Part shown: one piece after another, positions 37,701-42,927 of the stretch | How positions within the stretch are numbered: position 1 is the first letter of the stretch | Layout of the letters: each line of letters opens with the position of its first letter | Source of the DNA: Anaeroplasmataceae bacterium | GTDB lineage: Bacteria; Bacillota_I; Bacilli_A; Acholeplasmatales; Anaeroplasmataceae | Direction of reading: 5' to 3' | Assembly (NCBI GenBank): GCA_020025015.1 | Contig: JAHHSV010000001.1 | Location: 43,909 to 107,908 of the forward strand | DNA length: 64,000 nucleotides | The notes under the pieces: generated by a model | The model's input: only the letters and a program-made list of their open reading frames with translations | Told to the model about the DNA's origin: nothing | The model's database searches: none | Translations under genes and position numbers: made by a program

Positions 37701-37720
37701 CTGAAGGAGGTAATAAATAA
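31754..37720 (+). CDS. rnfG: Giant multidomain RnfG with FMN_bind repeats
   Basis: 1988 residues against about 200 for normal RnfG. One N-terminal TM helix (8-30) leads to an extracytosolic region. Unit 1 (47-172) is a standard RnfG FMN_bind domain with ENGQTGGR and flavinylation Thr157 in AGATFGS. Units near 265-400 and 412-546 keep ENGQT/KNAQT and Thr385 (ASATMGA) and Thr530 (TGATVGS); a half unit lies at 186-258. From 553 on, five alternating pairs follow: A units (about 553, 858, 1140, 1442, 1731) with N-x-H-A and a Ser/Thr-aromatic-Ser/Thr site, and B units (about 686, 1001, 1289, 1579, 1880) with FPYMV-like starts and no flavin motif. There are no stops or frame breaks, and it overlaps both neighbours by 1 bp. 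Confidence 0.88.
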   Translation: MKNTWKYIRIALILTSVCLVCALGVAGVNFVTAPVIEANENAAKLAGYKKIFPELDDSNSEIISSGFKSDLVKEKVVVKNSEGLHLGYAFNTKGKNSYGPISLIVGFDTEGKLLQLVATENGQTGGRADMINEYLNSFTAGMTPNEINNKPVYAGATFGSKLVKQLINAALAELGIKTPLQEELEAIFGEGVDMNKTVEDAAFIYAKEILEGYTVKNSSNAVLGYYYKTNVLGNKANVALDANYTLKTQDVSELVAKVVTNEVKGVADEALILELSFGLNLKTEAMEIKDTDKVKKGSKVLDSETNALLGYLIAAEGATKVPGTDAAKISLLITLNADASYAGAYITENGQTAGRDEKVSEFVASLDSGMSGTDVLLANPVASATMGANLVKDLVAEAIKAVTGTKPELPDEGYAAYYKQAFKDVDLSKSQKIESFKDVTKQIKEGMILNDASGKLLGYGYVIKSDENKHQGTFDLFVAVNADNTLNKVTVLKNAQTGGVADKLVGYEDKFTNGMASADIDSIAPVTGATVGSDQFKALIKIALAEQSGGIVEFYVKAFEGIDMNKSVLAGPFDIKQAQVEDKITAKDSKGNIIGYGVIVNLSNVYSKNKMLVTFDKDKKFAKLIDISNTHASMDKIDVSGLVGKGSIEEINSYFNKLIEAGSSFSNDMARLGIMIAYEEIAGNPYGQNLTIQGEDLLKSIYPNMVAAHSHLVEGYTAKNTGVEQKIYIGGTNKNYQDKVQIGTAYLITVENTHDKLRVLVGLDEKNNFVSARVLEATADDVIDYSLFQSRMQQYMNAYLTTEFKAGMTATDINRVKNYHAAQYASQILKHALCIALNEASKASALPMINSYNNTEAYYDAIVGIDFGKTVSNMENVDTAKYPEILDAIIAKDANGNFLANAYIVYINDVYSHNYVMVLLDNSNNLLGVYDVQNDHGALENYISMFTPGHKPLTEEAIKNLDGYLNSDSSFTVEVIRRAVLKAMEVNAKSANQDLAREDAARTIFPLMVNLRSFDLNIVNTPSKVVFAKEINGVKNYQNGQLIGYVYELKVNDNLTITVSASVAGNLFVKDNQVNYVINSNNTGTSNKDILAYLAKFGTEVDSEAKIDAVKDEFALAADIKRALKDALKEAKEHTSKTPYDALIKNLFKDYSYENSKHLDAKAEKDPYTFFNKEIFYAEEVHNKNGELLGYAYVMTISNPYSKNTVVVAVDALGAFVGYKDYINNHASIDAVDYSDLVGLKDLALISAKFDAKYQGGSTYTIDMAKYAVRVAMNEYLKGISKSVDYEVLAKRIFPYMVSFHSSEIDKATFKNESVILGINVKGTKNYQNNQDLGKLYLIKQSYKEGYLTIMVGIDTNGKFVGAHVVDSDITNNMTGTGNLASKAQAYLEHFSGYTKDQINSVPNQDGELFIDFLVKNIIITAFAEFEGSAAANLFDIEEATYAEAFNKAFGVYDESKSEVVKEGFINSNIIRALTAVKRNGEVLGTAYIMFVDNVYGRNYVVVILDNEGNFKGFVDIQNDHAELAGNDKLFVSGMTEAQIEGIVHAGGSFTTELLKLAVLTAMSENKKEAMPRVEYEVALKNLYPYIVLQRSHSINVLPNTKVKAGYFVVGVSWYTTNKELGYAYLLNVNDKLDIMVSVNLENKLFLGPDYFITSTLGKMPLGYTIVRNETGVKDADINAYLAKFGTLVDSEAKIDAVKDEFTLAADIKRALKDCLAEASRHKLLSTNDAFIRAEFKDLDDVNSVKNDIKQAEVRSSVTVKNSAGELLGYALIITLKNTWCDDDNRFKPTDEIRPNVMLVTLDANKNYLNLVDIENHHANMNDQAKKYAGLKTMEEIDTKLSELQLAGHGTMSAEMAGLGIKIAMTEISGLNNEIRYEAMAKQMFIGMITAHSEKIAANGEIEAGYIVKGVEGFGPVATLGKVLVLKNANAHILVGVRDSKVISVYDLNNKEVILTDYSNKGKAEVEAMADSAVKTLVLKAIAEGGNK

Positions 37721-38499
37721 TGGAAGAAAAAATGTCTACAAAGCAGAATTTCCTTAAAGGTATAATTTCTGAAAACCCTGTATTTGTTGGTTTACTTGCT
37801 ATGTGTCCTACACTTGCTACAACAACAAGTATTGAATCAGCAATTGGTATGTTCTTATTATTTACAATCGTTTTAATGGGCTCTAACGTAATTATTTCTT
37901 TACTTAGAAAGGTTATTCCTGCTCAAGTAAAAATCCCATCTTATATTGTTATCATTGCAACATTCGTTACAATCGTAGAAATGCTATGTAAGGCTTATTT
38001 ACCTGAGCTATACTCAACATTAGGTGTATTTATTTCTCTAATCGTTGTTAACTGTATCGTTTTAGGTAGAGCTGAAGCTTTTGCTTCAAAGAATGGCCCT
38101 TGGGCATCATTTATTGATGCTGTAGGTATGTCATTAGGCTTTGGCTTAGCTTTACTTACAATGTCAATTATTCGTGAATTCTTAGGTACTGGTGGTTTCA
38201 CCTTTGGTAAGGTATTTACCTTTATACCTTTAGTAAGCTGGACTCCACTTGCAACCTATAAAATTGATTTATTCGTTCAAGCTCCAGGTGGTTTCTTAAC
38301 CTTAGGTATTATTTTAGCAATTCTTGCTTTCCATAAGAACCATAAGGAAGAGGCTGCTGCCCGTGCTGAAAAGGCTCGTATTGAAGAGCTTAAGAAGGAA
38401 AAAGCTGCAAAGCTAGCTGCTGCTAAGGCAACGGCTGCCGCAAAGGCTAGTGAAGCTCCTCAAGTAGAAGCAAAACCAGAAGTAAAGGAGGCTCAATAA
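37720..38499 (+). CDS. rnfE: Electron transport complex subunit RnfE
   Basis: 259 residues. Six membrane helices of the RnfE/NqrD type, including LAMCPTLATTTS, IVVNCIVLGRAEAFASKNGP and REFLGTGGFTFG; the CPTLA and NCIVLGRAEA Cys regions hold the shared [2Fe-2S] site with RnfA. After the last helix (about residue 200) there is an unusual 50-residue Ala/Lys/Glu-rich tail, predicted helical and cytoplasmic. The tail has no counterpart that I recall in standard RnfE. Confidence 0.93.
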   Translation: MEEKMSTKQNFLKGIISENPVFVGLLAMCPTLATTTSIESAIGMFLLFTIVLMGSNVIISLLRKVIPAQVKIPSYIVIIATFVTIVEMLCKAYLPELYSTLGVFISLIVVNCIVLGRAEAFASKNGPWASFIDAVGMSLGFGLALLTMSIIREFLGTGGFTFGKVFTFIPLVSWTPLATYKIDLFVQAPGGFLTLGIILAILAFHKNHKEEAAARAEKARIEELKKEKAAKLAAAKATAAAKASEAPQVEAKPEVKEAQ

Positions 38500-38500
38500 T

Positions 38501-39076
38501 ATGTTAGAGTTTGTTTTAGCAATTATTAGTGCTATGCTTATTAATAACGTAACATTAAGTAGATTCTATGGTATTTGTCCATTCCTTGGTGTTTCAAAGA
38601 AGCCTACCTCAGCTTTAGGTATGGGCTTAGCTGTTATTTTCGTTATAATGATTGCCTCAGCTATTACATGGCCAGTTTATCATTATATTTTAGTACCTGC
38701 TGGTATTCCATTTATGGATACCTTAGTATTCATCCTAGTTATCGCTTCATTAGTACAATTAGTTGAAATGGTAATTAAGAAATATTCTCCAAGCTTATAT
38801 AAGGCTTTAGGTGTCTATTTACCATTAATTACGACAAACTGTGCTGTACTTGGTGTAGCCAAGGAAAACGTAAACAATGCTTTATCATTTGGTGCATCAA
38901 TGGCTAATGCCTTAGGTACATCATTAGGCTTCGCATTAGTAATTTTCATTTTCTCTGCAATTCGTGTTCGTTTAGATTCAAGCAATCTTCCTAAGGCATT
39001 TAAGGGTATCCCTGCTGCTTTAATTACTGCCGCTATTATGGCAATTGCCTTCATGGGCATTAAAGGAATGATTTAA
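38501..39076 (+). CDS. rnfA: Electron transport complex subunit RnfA
   Basis: 191 residues, six membrane helices, standard length. The motifs NNVTLSRFYGICPFLGVSKK and ITTNCAVLGVAKEN contain the two Cys that pair with those in RnfE to hold the buried iron-sulfur centre. Start 1 bp after rnfE. Its stop overlaps the next start (TAATG). Confidence 0.95.
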   Translation: MLEFVLAIISAMLINNVTLSRFYGICPFLGVSKKPTSALGMGLAVIFVIMIASAITWPVYHYILVPAGIPFMDTLVFILVIASLVQLVEMVIKKYSPSLYKALGVYLPLITTNCAVLGVAKENVNNALSFGASMANALGTSLGFALVIFIFSAIRVRLDSSNLPKAFKGIPAALITAAIMAIAFMGIKGMI

Positions 39077-39273
39077 TGGTTGAATTAATAATCGCTATTG
39101 TTTTGATTGTAGCTTTATTCGCACTATTCTTTATAACATATGTGCTTAATAAGAAAACGCCAGTTCCTGATAGCTGTAAGGATATTGAAACTGAGCAGTG
39201 CGAGGGCTGCCATCAATTTGATTGTGCTTTTAAAAAGATTGACGATATAATTGAGGAGGAAAAAAAGAAATGA
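39076..39273 (+). CDS. Small Cys-rich membrane protein encoded within the rnf operon
   Basis: 65 residues. One N-terminal TM helix (3-23), a basic turn, then a soluble tail with Cys34, Cys42, Cys45 and Cys50, ending in an acidic/Lys tail. The spacing CxxC-x4-C (42, 45, 50) is the same as in the first three cluster ligands of RnfB. The gene shares its start with the rnfA stop and its stop with the rnfB start (4-bp overlap), so it is translated as part of the complex. It resembles small Cys-rich membrane proteins near metal transporters, but I do not recognise a defined family. It could bind an Fe-S cluster or zinc. Confidence 0.7.
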   Translation: MVELIIAIVLIVALFALFFITYVLNKKTPVPDSCKDIETEQCEGCHQFDCAFKKIDDIIEEEKKK

Positions 39274-39617
39274 CAATTTTGTTTGCAATAGATCCATTAA
39301 CAATTTTATGGGCTGCTTTAGTTCTTGCAGGCTTAGGTGTTTTATTTGGTCTAGGCTTAGCAATTGCTGATAAGTTCTTATATGTAAAAGAGGATAATAG
39401 AGTTGCTGAAATTACAGCTATGCTTCCTAATGCTAACTGTGGTGCCTGTGGTTACCCTGGTTGTGCTGGTTATGCTAATGCTATTATCAATGGTGAGGCT
39501 TCAAGCTGCTCACTATGTAAGCCAGGTATGAAAGCTGGCGTAGGTGAAAAAATTAGAGCATATTTGGATGAAAATCCTAATGCTGATGGTACAATTAATC
39601 CTACAAAATTAAAGTAG
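39270..39617 (+). CDS. rnfB: Minimal RnfB lacking ferredoxin domains
   Basis: 115 residues; usual RnfB is 180-330. The N-terminal TM helix (8-33) and the cluster domain are intact: Cys57, Cys60, Cys65 in NCGACGYPGC and Cys80 or Cys83 in SSCSLC. The protein then stops after about 30 residues, with none of the 2x[4Fe-4S] ferredoxin-like motifs found in other RnfB. No Cys motifs continue in any frame before the hairpin that follows, so the ending is not a simple frameshift. It would be left with a single cluster to pass electrons. Confidence 0.88.
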   Translation: MTILFAIDPLTILWAALVLAGLGVLFGLGLAIADKFLYVKEDNRVAEITAMLPNANCGACGYPGCAGYANAIINGEASSCSLCKPGMKAGVGEKIRAYLDENPNADGTINPTKLK

Positions 39618-39623
39618 AAATAG

Positions 39624-39653
39624 TAAAGCCGTGGCAACACGGCTTTATTTTGG
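39624..39653 (+). terminator. Hairpin between rnfB and apbE (terminator or attenuator)
   Basis: Perfect 10-bp stem TAAAGCCGTG/CACGGCTTTA with loop GCAA, then only four T residues. Termination would be partial, so apbE may still be co-transcribed with rnf. Confidence 0.6.
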
Positions 39654-39672
39654 AATTTATGAAGGAGGCATT

Positions 39673-40941
39673 ATGAAAAAAATATTAATAATGGCGCTTA
39701 ATTTAATAATGGCTGTTTTAATGCTTACAGGCTGTATGTATGATGTAGCTGGTGATGATAATATTATTAATCCTGATCCAGAAGCCCCAATTGAACCAAT
39801 TGACCCTAATATTCCAGCAAGCGAGCTCAAGTTTTATTCTGGTAGCTTTGGTTCAATGAATACGGTTATTAGCTTTTCAATGTATGCCCCTAATAAAAAT
39901 ATCGCAGATAGAGTGTATAGTCGTTTAAAATCGATTTATTCGGCTTATGATACTGTCGCAGATGATGGCTTTGATTCAGCCTATGGACAAAACTATGATA
40001 GTGAATTAGCTAGATTGAATCATGATAGAGCTTTAGTAAATCCTTCTAAGCCTCTAGTTGATTTAATTACCTTTGCTGATTTAATGCGTGAGGAAACTAA
40101 TGGTTATTTTAATCCTTATTTAGGTGAGCTTAACCATATGTGGAAAAAATATATTGATGGTATAGGTGCTGCTCCATCTCAGGGGGAAATGATGTACTTT
40201 ACCGGTATTGCTAGGGAAACCAGCTTTTCCTATGAGAATAATGTTTTAACTCTAAAGGGTGAGGGCTTAGTTGATTTAGGTGGTGTAGCTAAGGGCTATG
40301 CGACTAATAAGGCCTATGAATATTTAAAGGCTGCTAATGTTAAGCATTTCGTTTTAAATGCCGGAAGCTCTAATATAGTAGTTGGCTCTAATTTAAAAAA
40401 TGAGGGCTATAATGTGGGAATTAGCTATGTCTTTGGTTATCCAAATAAGACACCAAAGCTAGAAGTAAAAAATGGTACCTTCCATGTTGATGATATTGAC
40501 ACTAAGCTTAAATCAAAGAGTAATGTTAGCTTAAATTATGGTGAGACTCTTACAGGTACGCCTAAAAATGGGGATATCTTTTTTAATACTGAAACCTCAG
40601 AATATTTTGTTGCTGAAAATGGCGCTTATCGCTTAAAGGGAAGCCTAAGCTTAACTAATTTAAACGTTAAGAATTTAGGAGTTTGTACCTCTAATCCAGG
40701 CCAGCAGCATAAGAAGGGGGATCGTAAAGCTCATCATTTGATTAATGCGTTTACGGGAAAGCCTTCAAATATTAGAGATAGTGTAACTATTCTTGGGGTT
40801 GATAGTGGAAGGCTTGATGCTTATTCAACTGCTATCTTTTCGATGAGTGATGAGGAGGCTATAAGCTTTATTAAGGAAAAAGGCCTACAAGGCTTACTTG
40901 TTAAGGATGATCAGGTATATTATAGAACTGAGGGCTTATAA
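39673..40941 (+). CDS. apbE: FAD:protein FMN transferase (ApbE), lipoprotein
   Basis: 422 residues from the ATG after GGAGG; a longer frame start at 39631 runs through the upstream hairpin and is rejected. Lipobox LTGC places it on the outer face of the membrane. It attaches FMN from FAD to Thr in target proteins such as RnfG and RnfD. Motifs include GSFGSMNTVISF, VDLGGVAKGYA, LNAGSSNIVVGS and the metal-site segment SGRLDAYSTAIFSM. Residues about 262-320 are an insertion (GTFHVDDID to GAYRLKG) not present in typical ApbE, placed between the LNAGSSN part and the C-terminal catalytic lobe. Confidence 0.92.
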   Translation: MKKILIMALNLIMAVLMLTGCMYDVAGDDNIINPDPEAPIEPIDPNIPASELKFYSGSFGSMNTVISFSMYAPNKNIADRVYSRLKSIYSAYDTVADDGFDSAYGQNYDSELARLNHDRALVNPSKPLVDLITFADLMREETNGYFNPYLGELNHMWKKYIDGIGAAPSQGEMMYFTGIARETSFSYENNVLTLKGEGLVDLGGVAKGYATNKAYEYLKAANVKHFVLNAGSSNIVVGSNLKNEGYNVGISYVFGYPNKTPKLEVKNGTFHVDDIDTKLKSKSNVSLNYGETLTGTPKNGDIFFNTETSEYFVAENGAYRLKGSLSLTNLNVKNLGVCTSNPGQQHKKGDRKAHHLINAFTGKPSNIRDSVTILGVDSGRLDAYSTAIFSMSDEEAISFIKEKGLQGLLVKDDQVYYRTEGL

Positions 40942-41363
40942 TGAAATTTAAAATTGGCGATTTAATTTTAATTTTAGTTGCCTTAGCTCTTACTATTGGT
41001 GGTTTTATTTATATTTATTTTCCTAAACACTATGATAGTAATTATATTGCGAAGGTTGAATTTAATAATCAGGTAGTTTTAAAGGTTGATTTTTTAAATC
41101 TTACAGAAGAGGTAATAGATGATGAGGTTGTAACCTCTATTAGCTATGATATGTTTAAGCAAGAAAAGACCTATACCCTAAAGGGAAGGATTTCTGAGGT
41201 AGTAATTTGTGCTAGTAAAAATGGTATTTATGTTAAAGCCTCAGGCTGCCCTGACCATATTTGTATAAACACTGGTATAATTAATACTCCGGGTAGACCG
41301 ATAGCTTGTATCCCGAATCGAGTATTAATAACGGTTATTGATGTAGAGGCTGATCTATCATGA
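40941..41363 (+). CDS. NusG domain II-containing membrane-anchored protein
   Basis: 140 residues. A TM helix (8-26) precedes a small beta domain ending in the motif SGCPDHICINTGIINTPG and IACIPNRVLI, with three Cys and a His, typical of the NusG_II proteins found beside ApbE and Gx-family genes. The domain should be outside the cell. Its function is unknown, though the Cys/His set suggests redox or metal binding. It shares 1 bp with the apbE stop and overlaps the next gene by 4 bp. Confidence 0.8.
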   Translation: MKFKIGDLILILVALALTIGGFIYIYFPKHYDSNYIAKVEFNNQVVLKVDFLNLTEEVIDDEVVTSISYDMFKQEKTYTLKGRISEVVICASKNGIYVKASGCPDHICINTGIINTPGRPIACIPNRVLITVIDVEADLS

Positions 41364-41890
41364 AAAAGAGTCGTTATAGTATTCGTAAGATTGTTGTGCT
41401 TGCTATTTTCTTAGCTATCAGTGTCGTAGTAAGCTATGTTGAATCCTTTATTCCAATTCCTATTCCTGGGGTAAAGCTTGGTTTAGCTAATGTTATTATT
41501 TTAGTTTTACTTTATGATGATACAATTGGAAATGCCTTTTTAGTTTTAATAATGCGTATTTTTTTAGTTGGCTTAATTAGGGGTAGCCTCTTTACGCCAA
41601 CCTGGTTTATGTCGCTATCAGGTGGTATGTTTGCCTTTGTAGCAATGCTGATATTTTCGAGGATTCCTTTATTTTCTAGTATAGGTACCTCAGTTATGGG
41701 AAGTATTAGCCATTGTATTGGGCAAATTATTGTTGCCATTTGTATGCTATCATCATTAGGCCTATTATATTATTTACCTTGGATAATGCTATTATCCTTA
41801 GGTACTGGTATAATGAGTGGCTTTTTAGCAATTTTAATTAGAAAACGTTATAAAGAAATTATTCTTGGTAATGATTTAGGACACAATTAA
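41360..41890 (+). CDS. Gx transporter family / heptaprenyl diphosphate synthase component I-like membrane protein
   Basis: 176 residues with five or six membrane helices. The motif IPIPGVKLGLANVI and the MSLSGGMFAFVAM segment mark the Gx/Hpre_diP_synt_I family of small ECF-S-like membrane proteins. The family name refers to a proposed quinone-tail enzyme, but its fold suggests substrate transport; with ApbE and NusG-II next to it, a flavin or quinone link is plausible. The stop codon lies inside the terminator loop that follows. Confidence 0.78.
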   Translation: MKKSRYSIRKIVVLAIFLAISVVVSYVESFIPIPIPGVKLGLANVIILVLLYDDTIGNAFLVLIMRIFLVGLIRGSLFTPTWFMSLSGGMFAFVAMLIFSRIPLFSSIGTSVMGSISHCIGQIIVAICMLSSLGLLYYLPWIMLLSLGTGIMSGFLAILIRKRYKEIILGNDLGHN

Positions 41891-41906
41891 GCTGTGTCCT
41901 TTTTTC
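41878..41906 (+). terminator. Terminator of the rnf/apbE locus
   Basis: AGGACACA/TGTGTCCT stem with the upstream gene's stop codon in its loop, followed by TTTTTTC and more T residues. Confidence 0.85.
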
Positions 41907-41919
41907 TTTTTTAAAAATA

Positions 41920-41928
41920 TGCTATAAT
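41920..41928 (+). promoter_or_regulatory. Extended -10 promoter of the PHP phosphatase gene
   Basis: TGC-TATAAT, 30 bp before the start codon; no clear -35. Confidence 0.6.
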
Positions 41929-41958
41929 AATATCTCGCGCAAGCGAAGGAGGTTTAAG

Positions 41959-42792
41959 ATGTTAAAGGCAAATTATCATACACATTGTAAGCTTTGTAAT
42001 CATGCCGTAGGTATGCCTGAGGATTATATCAAGAAGGCAATCGAGCTAGGCTTTAAGGAAATTGGTATTAGTGATCACGCACCAGTACCAGAGGAATTTA
42101 TGTCAGCCTATGATTATGAATATAACTGGCTACCTCGTATAATGAAGCTAAATGAGTTTTATGAAATATACTTACCAAGCCTAGATGAGGCTATTAAAAA
42201 ATATGGGGATAAAATTAAAATTTATAAGGCCCTAGAAACTGAATATATTCCTGGTCATGAGGATTATTATTTAATGCTTAAGAAGGATTTAGATTATATT
42301 AATTTTGGTGTTCATTATTTCTTATCTGATGGTAAGGAATTAAATAGCTATGATGATGTTAATTATAAGACTATTTATGATTATGCTAAAATTGCTATTA
42401 TGGGTATGGAAAGTGGTATTTATAATGCTTTAGTTCACCCTGATTTATTCTATTTCCAATATAAGGATGAAAATGGTAAGCATACCTTTGATAAGCATTG
42501 TGAAGAGGTTTCAAGAATGATTATTGAAGCAGCGATTAAGAATAATGTTTATTTAGAGGTTAATGCTAATGGACCTGCTAACTCTCGTAAATATGGGGTT
42601 AATGGTAGTGATTGGCTATATCCTTTAAAGGAATTCTGGACTATTGCTAAGGAATATCCTAGCTTAAAGATAATAATTGGTAGTGATGCACATGATCCAA
42701 ACAATTTATGGAACCAGGATGTTTCTGATGTTTATAGCTTCACAAAGGAGCTAGGCTTAAATGTTTCTAGCTTTATGGAAATTAATAAATAA
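41959..42792 (+). CDS. PHP-family histidinol-phosphatase (HisK-like)
   Basis: 277 residues. The metal ligands of the PHP fold are visible: YHTHCKLCNHA (9-18), EIGISDHAP, a Glu in ALETEYIPGHE, the His in NFGVHYF, ALVHPDLF and GSDAHDPN near the C-terminus. This matches HisK, which dephosphorylates histidinol phosphate, but no other his genes are present, so it could act on another phosphate ester. It is a single gene with its own promoter and terminator. Confidence 0.8.
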   Translation: MLKANYHTHCKLCNHAVGMPEDYIKKAIELGFKEIGISDHAPVPEEFMSAYDYEYNWLPRIMKLNEFYEIYLPSLDEAIKKYGDKIKIYKALETEYIPGHEDYYLMLKKDLDYINFGVHYFLSDGKELNSYDDVNYKTIYDYAKIAIMGMESGIYNALVHPDLFYFQYKDENGKHTFDKHCEEVSRMIIEAAIKNNVYLEVNANGPANSRKYGVNGSDWLYPLKEFWTIAKEYPSLKIIIGSDAHDPNNLWNQDVSDVYSFTKELGLNVSSFMEINK

Positions 42793-42796
42793 TAAC

Positions 42797-42836
42797 AAAA
42801 CTGTATGCTAAAATTTATTAGTATACAGTTTTTCTT
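42797..42836 (+). terminator. Terminator after the PHP phosphatase
   Basis: AAAACTGTAT pairs with ATACAGTTTT, followed by TCTTTT. The 16-base loop region can pair further (CTA/TAG). Confidence 0.75.
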
Positions 42837-42863
42837 TTACTAGAGAAAAAGATATGTCATTAA

Positions 42864-42892
42864 TTGAAAAGAATCTTTAAAAAAGCTATAAT
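42864..42892 (+). promoter_or_regulatory. Promoter of the helicase-nuclease/rmuC operon
   Basis: TTGAAA (42864-42869), 17 bp, TATAAT (42887-42892), 35 bp before the start codon. Confidence 0.7.
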
Positions 42893-42927
42893 AAAGGATA
42901 AGAAATAAAACGAAAATGGGTGAAATT

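Noticed and set aside
39270-39660. Frameshift truncating rnfB
   Set aside because: No ferredoxin-type Cys motif appears in any frame downstream; a stable hairpin and the apbE ribosome site follow at once.
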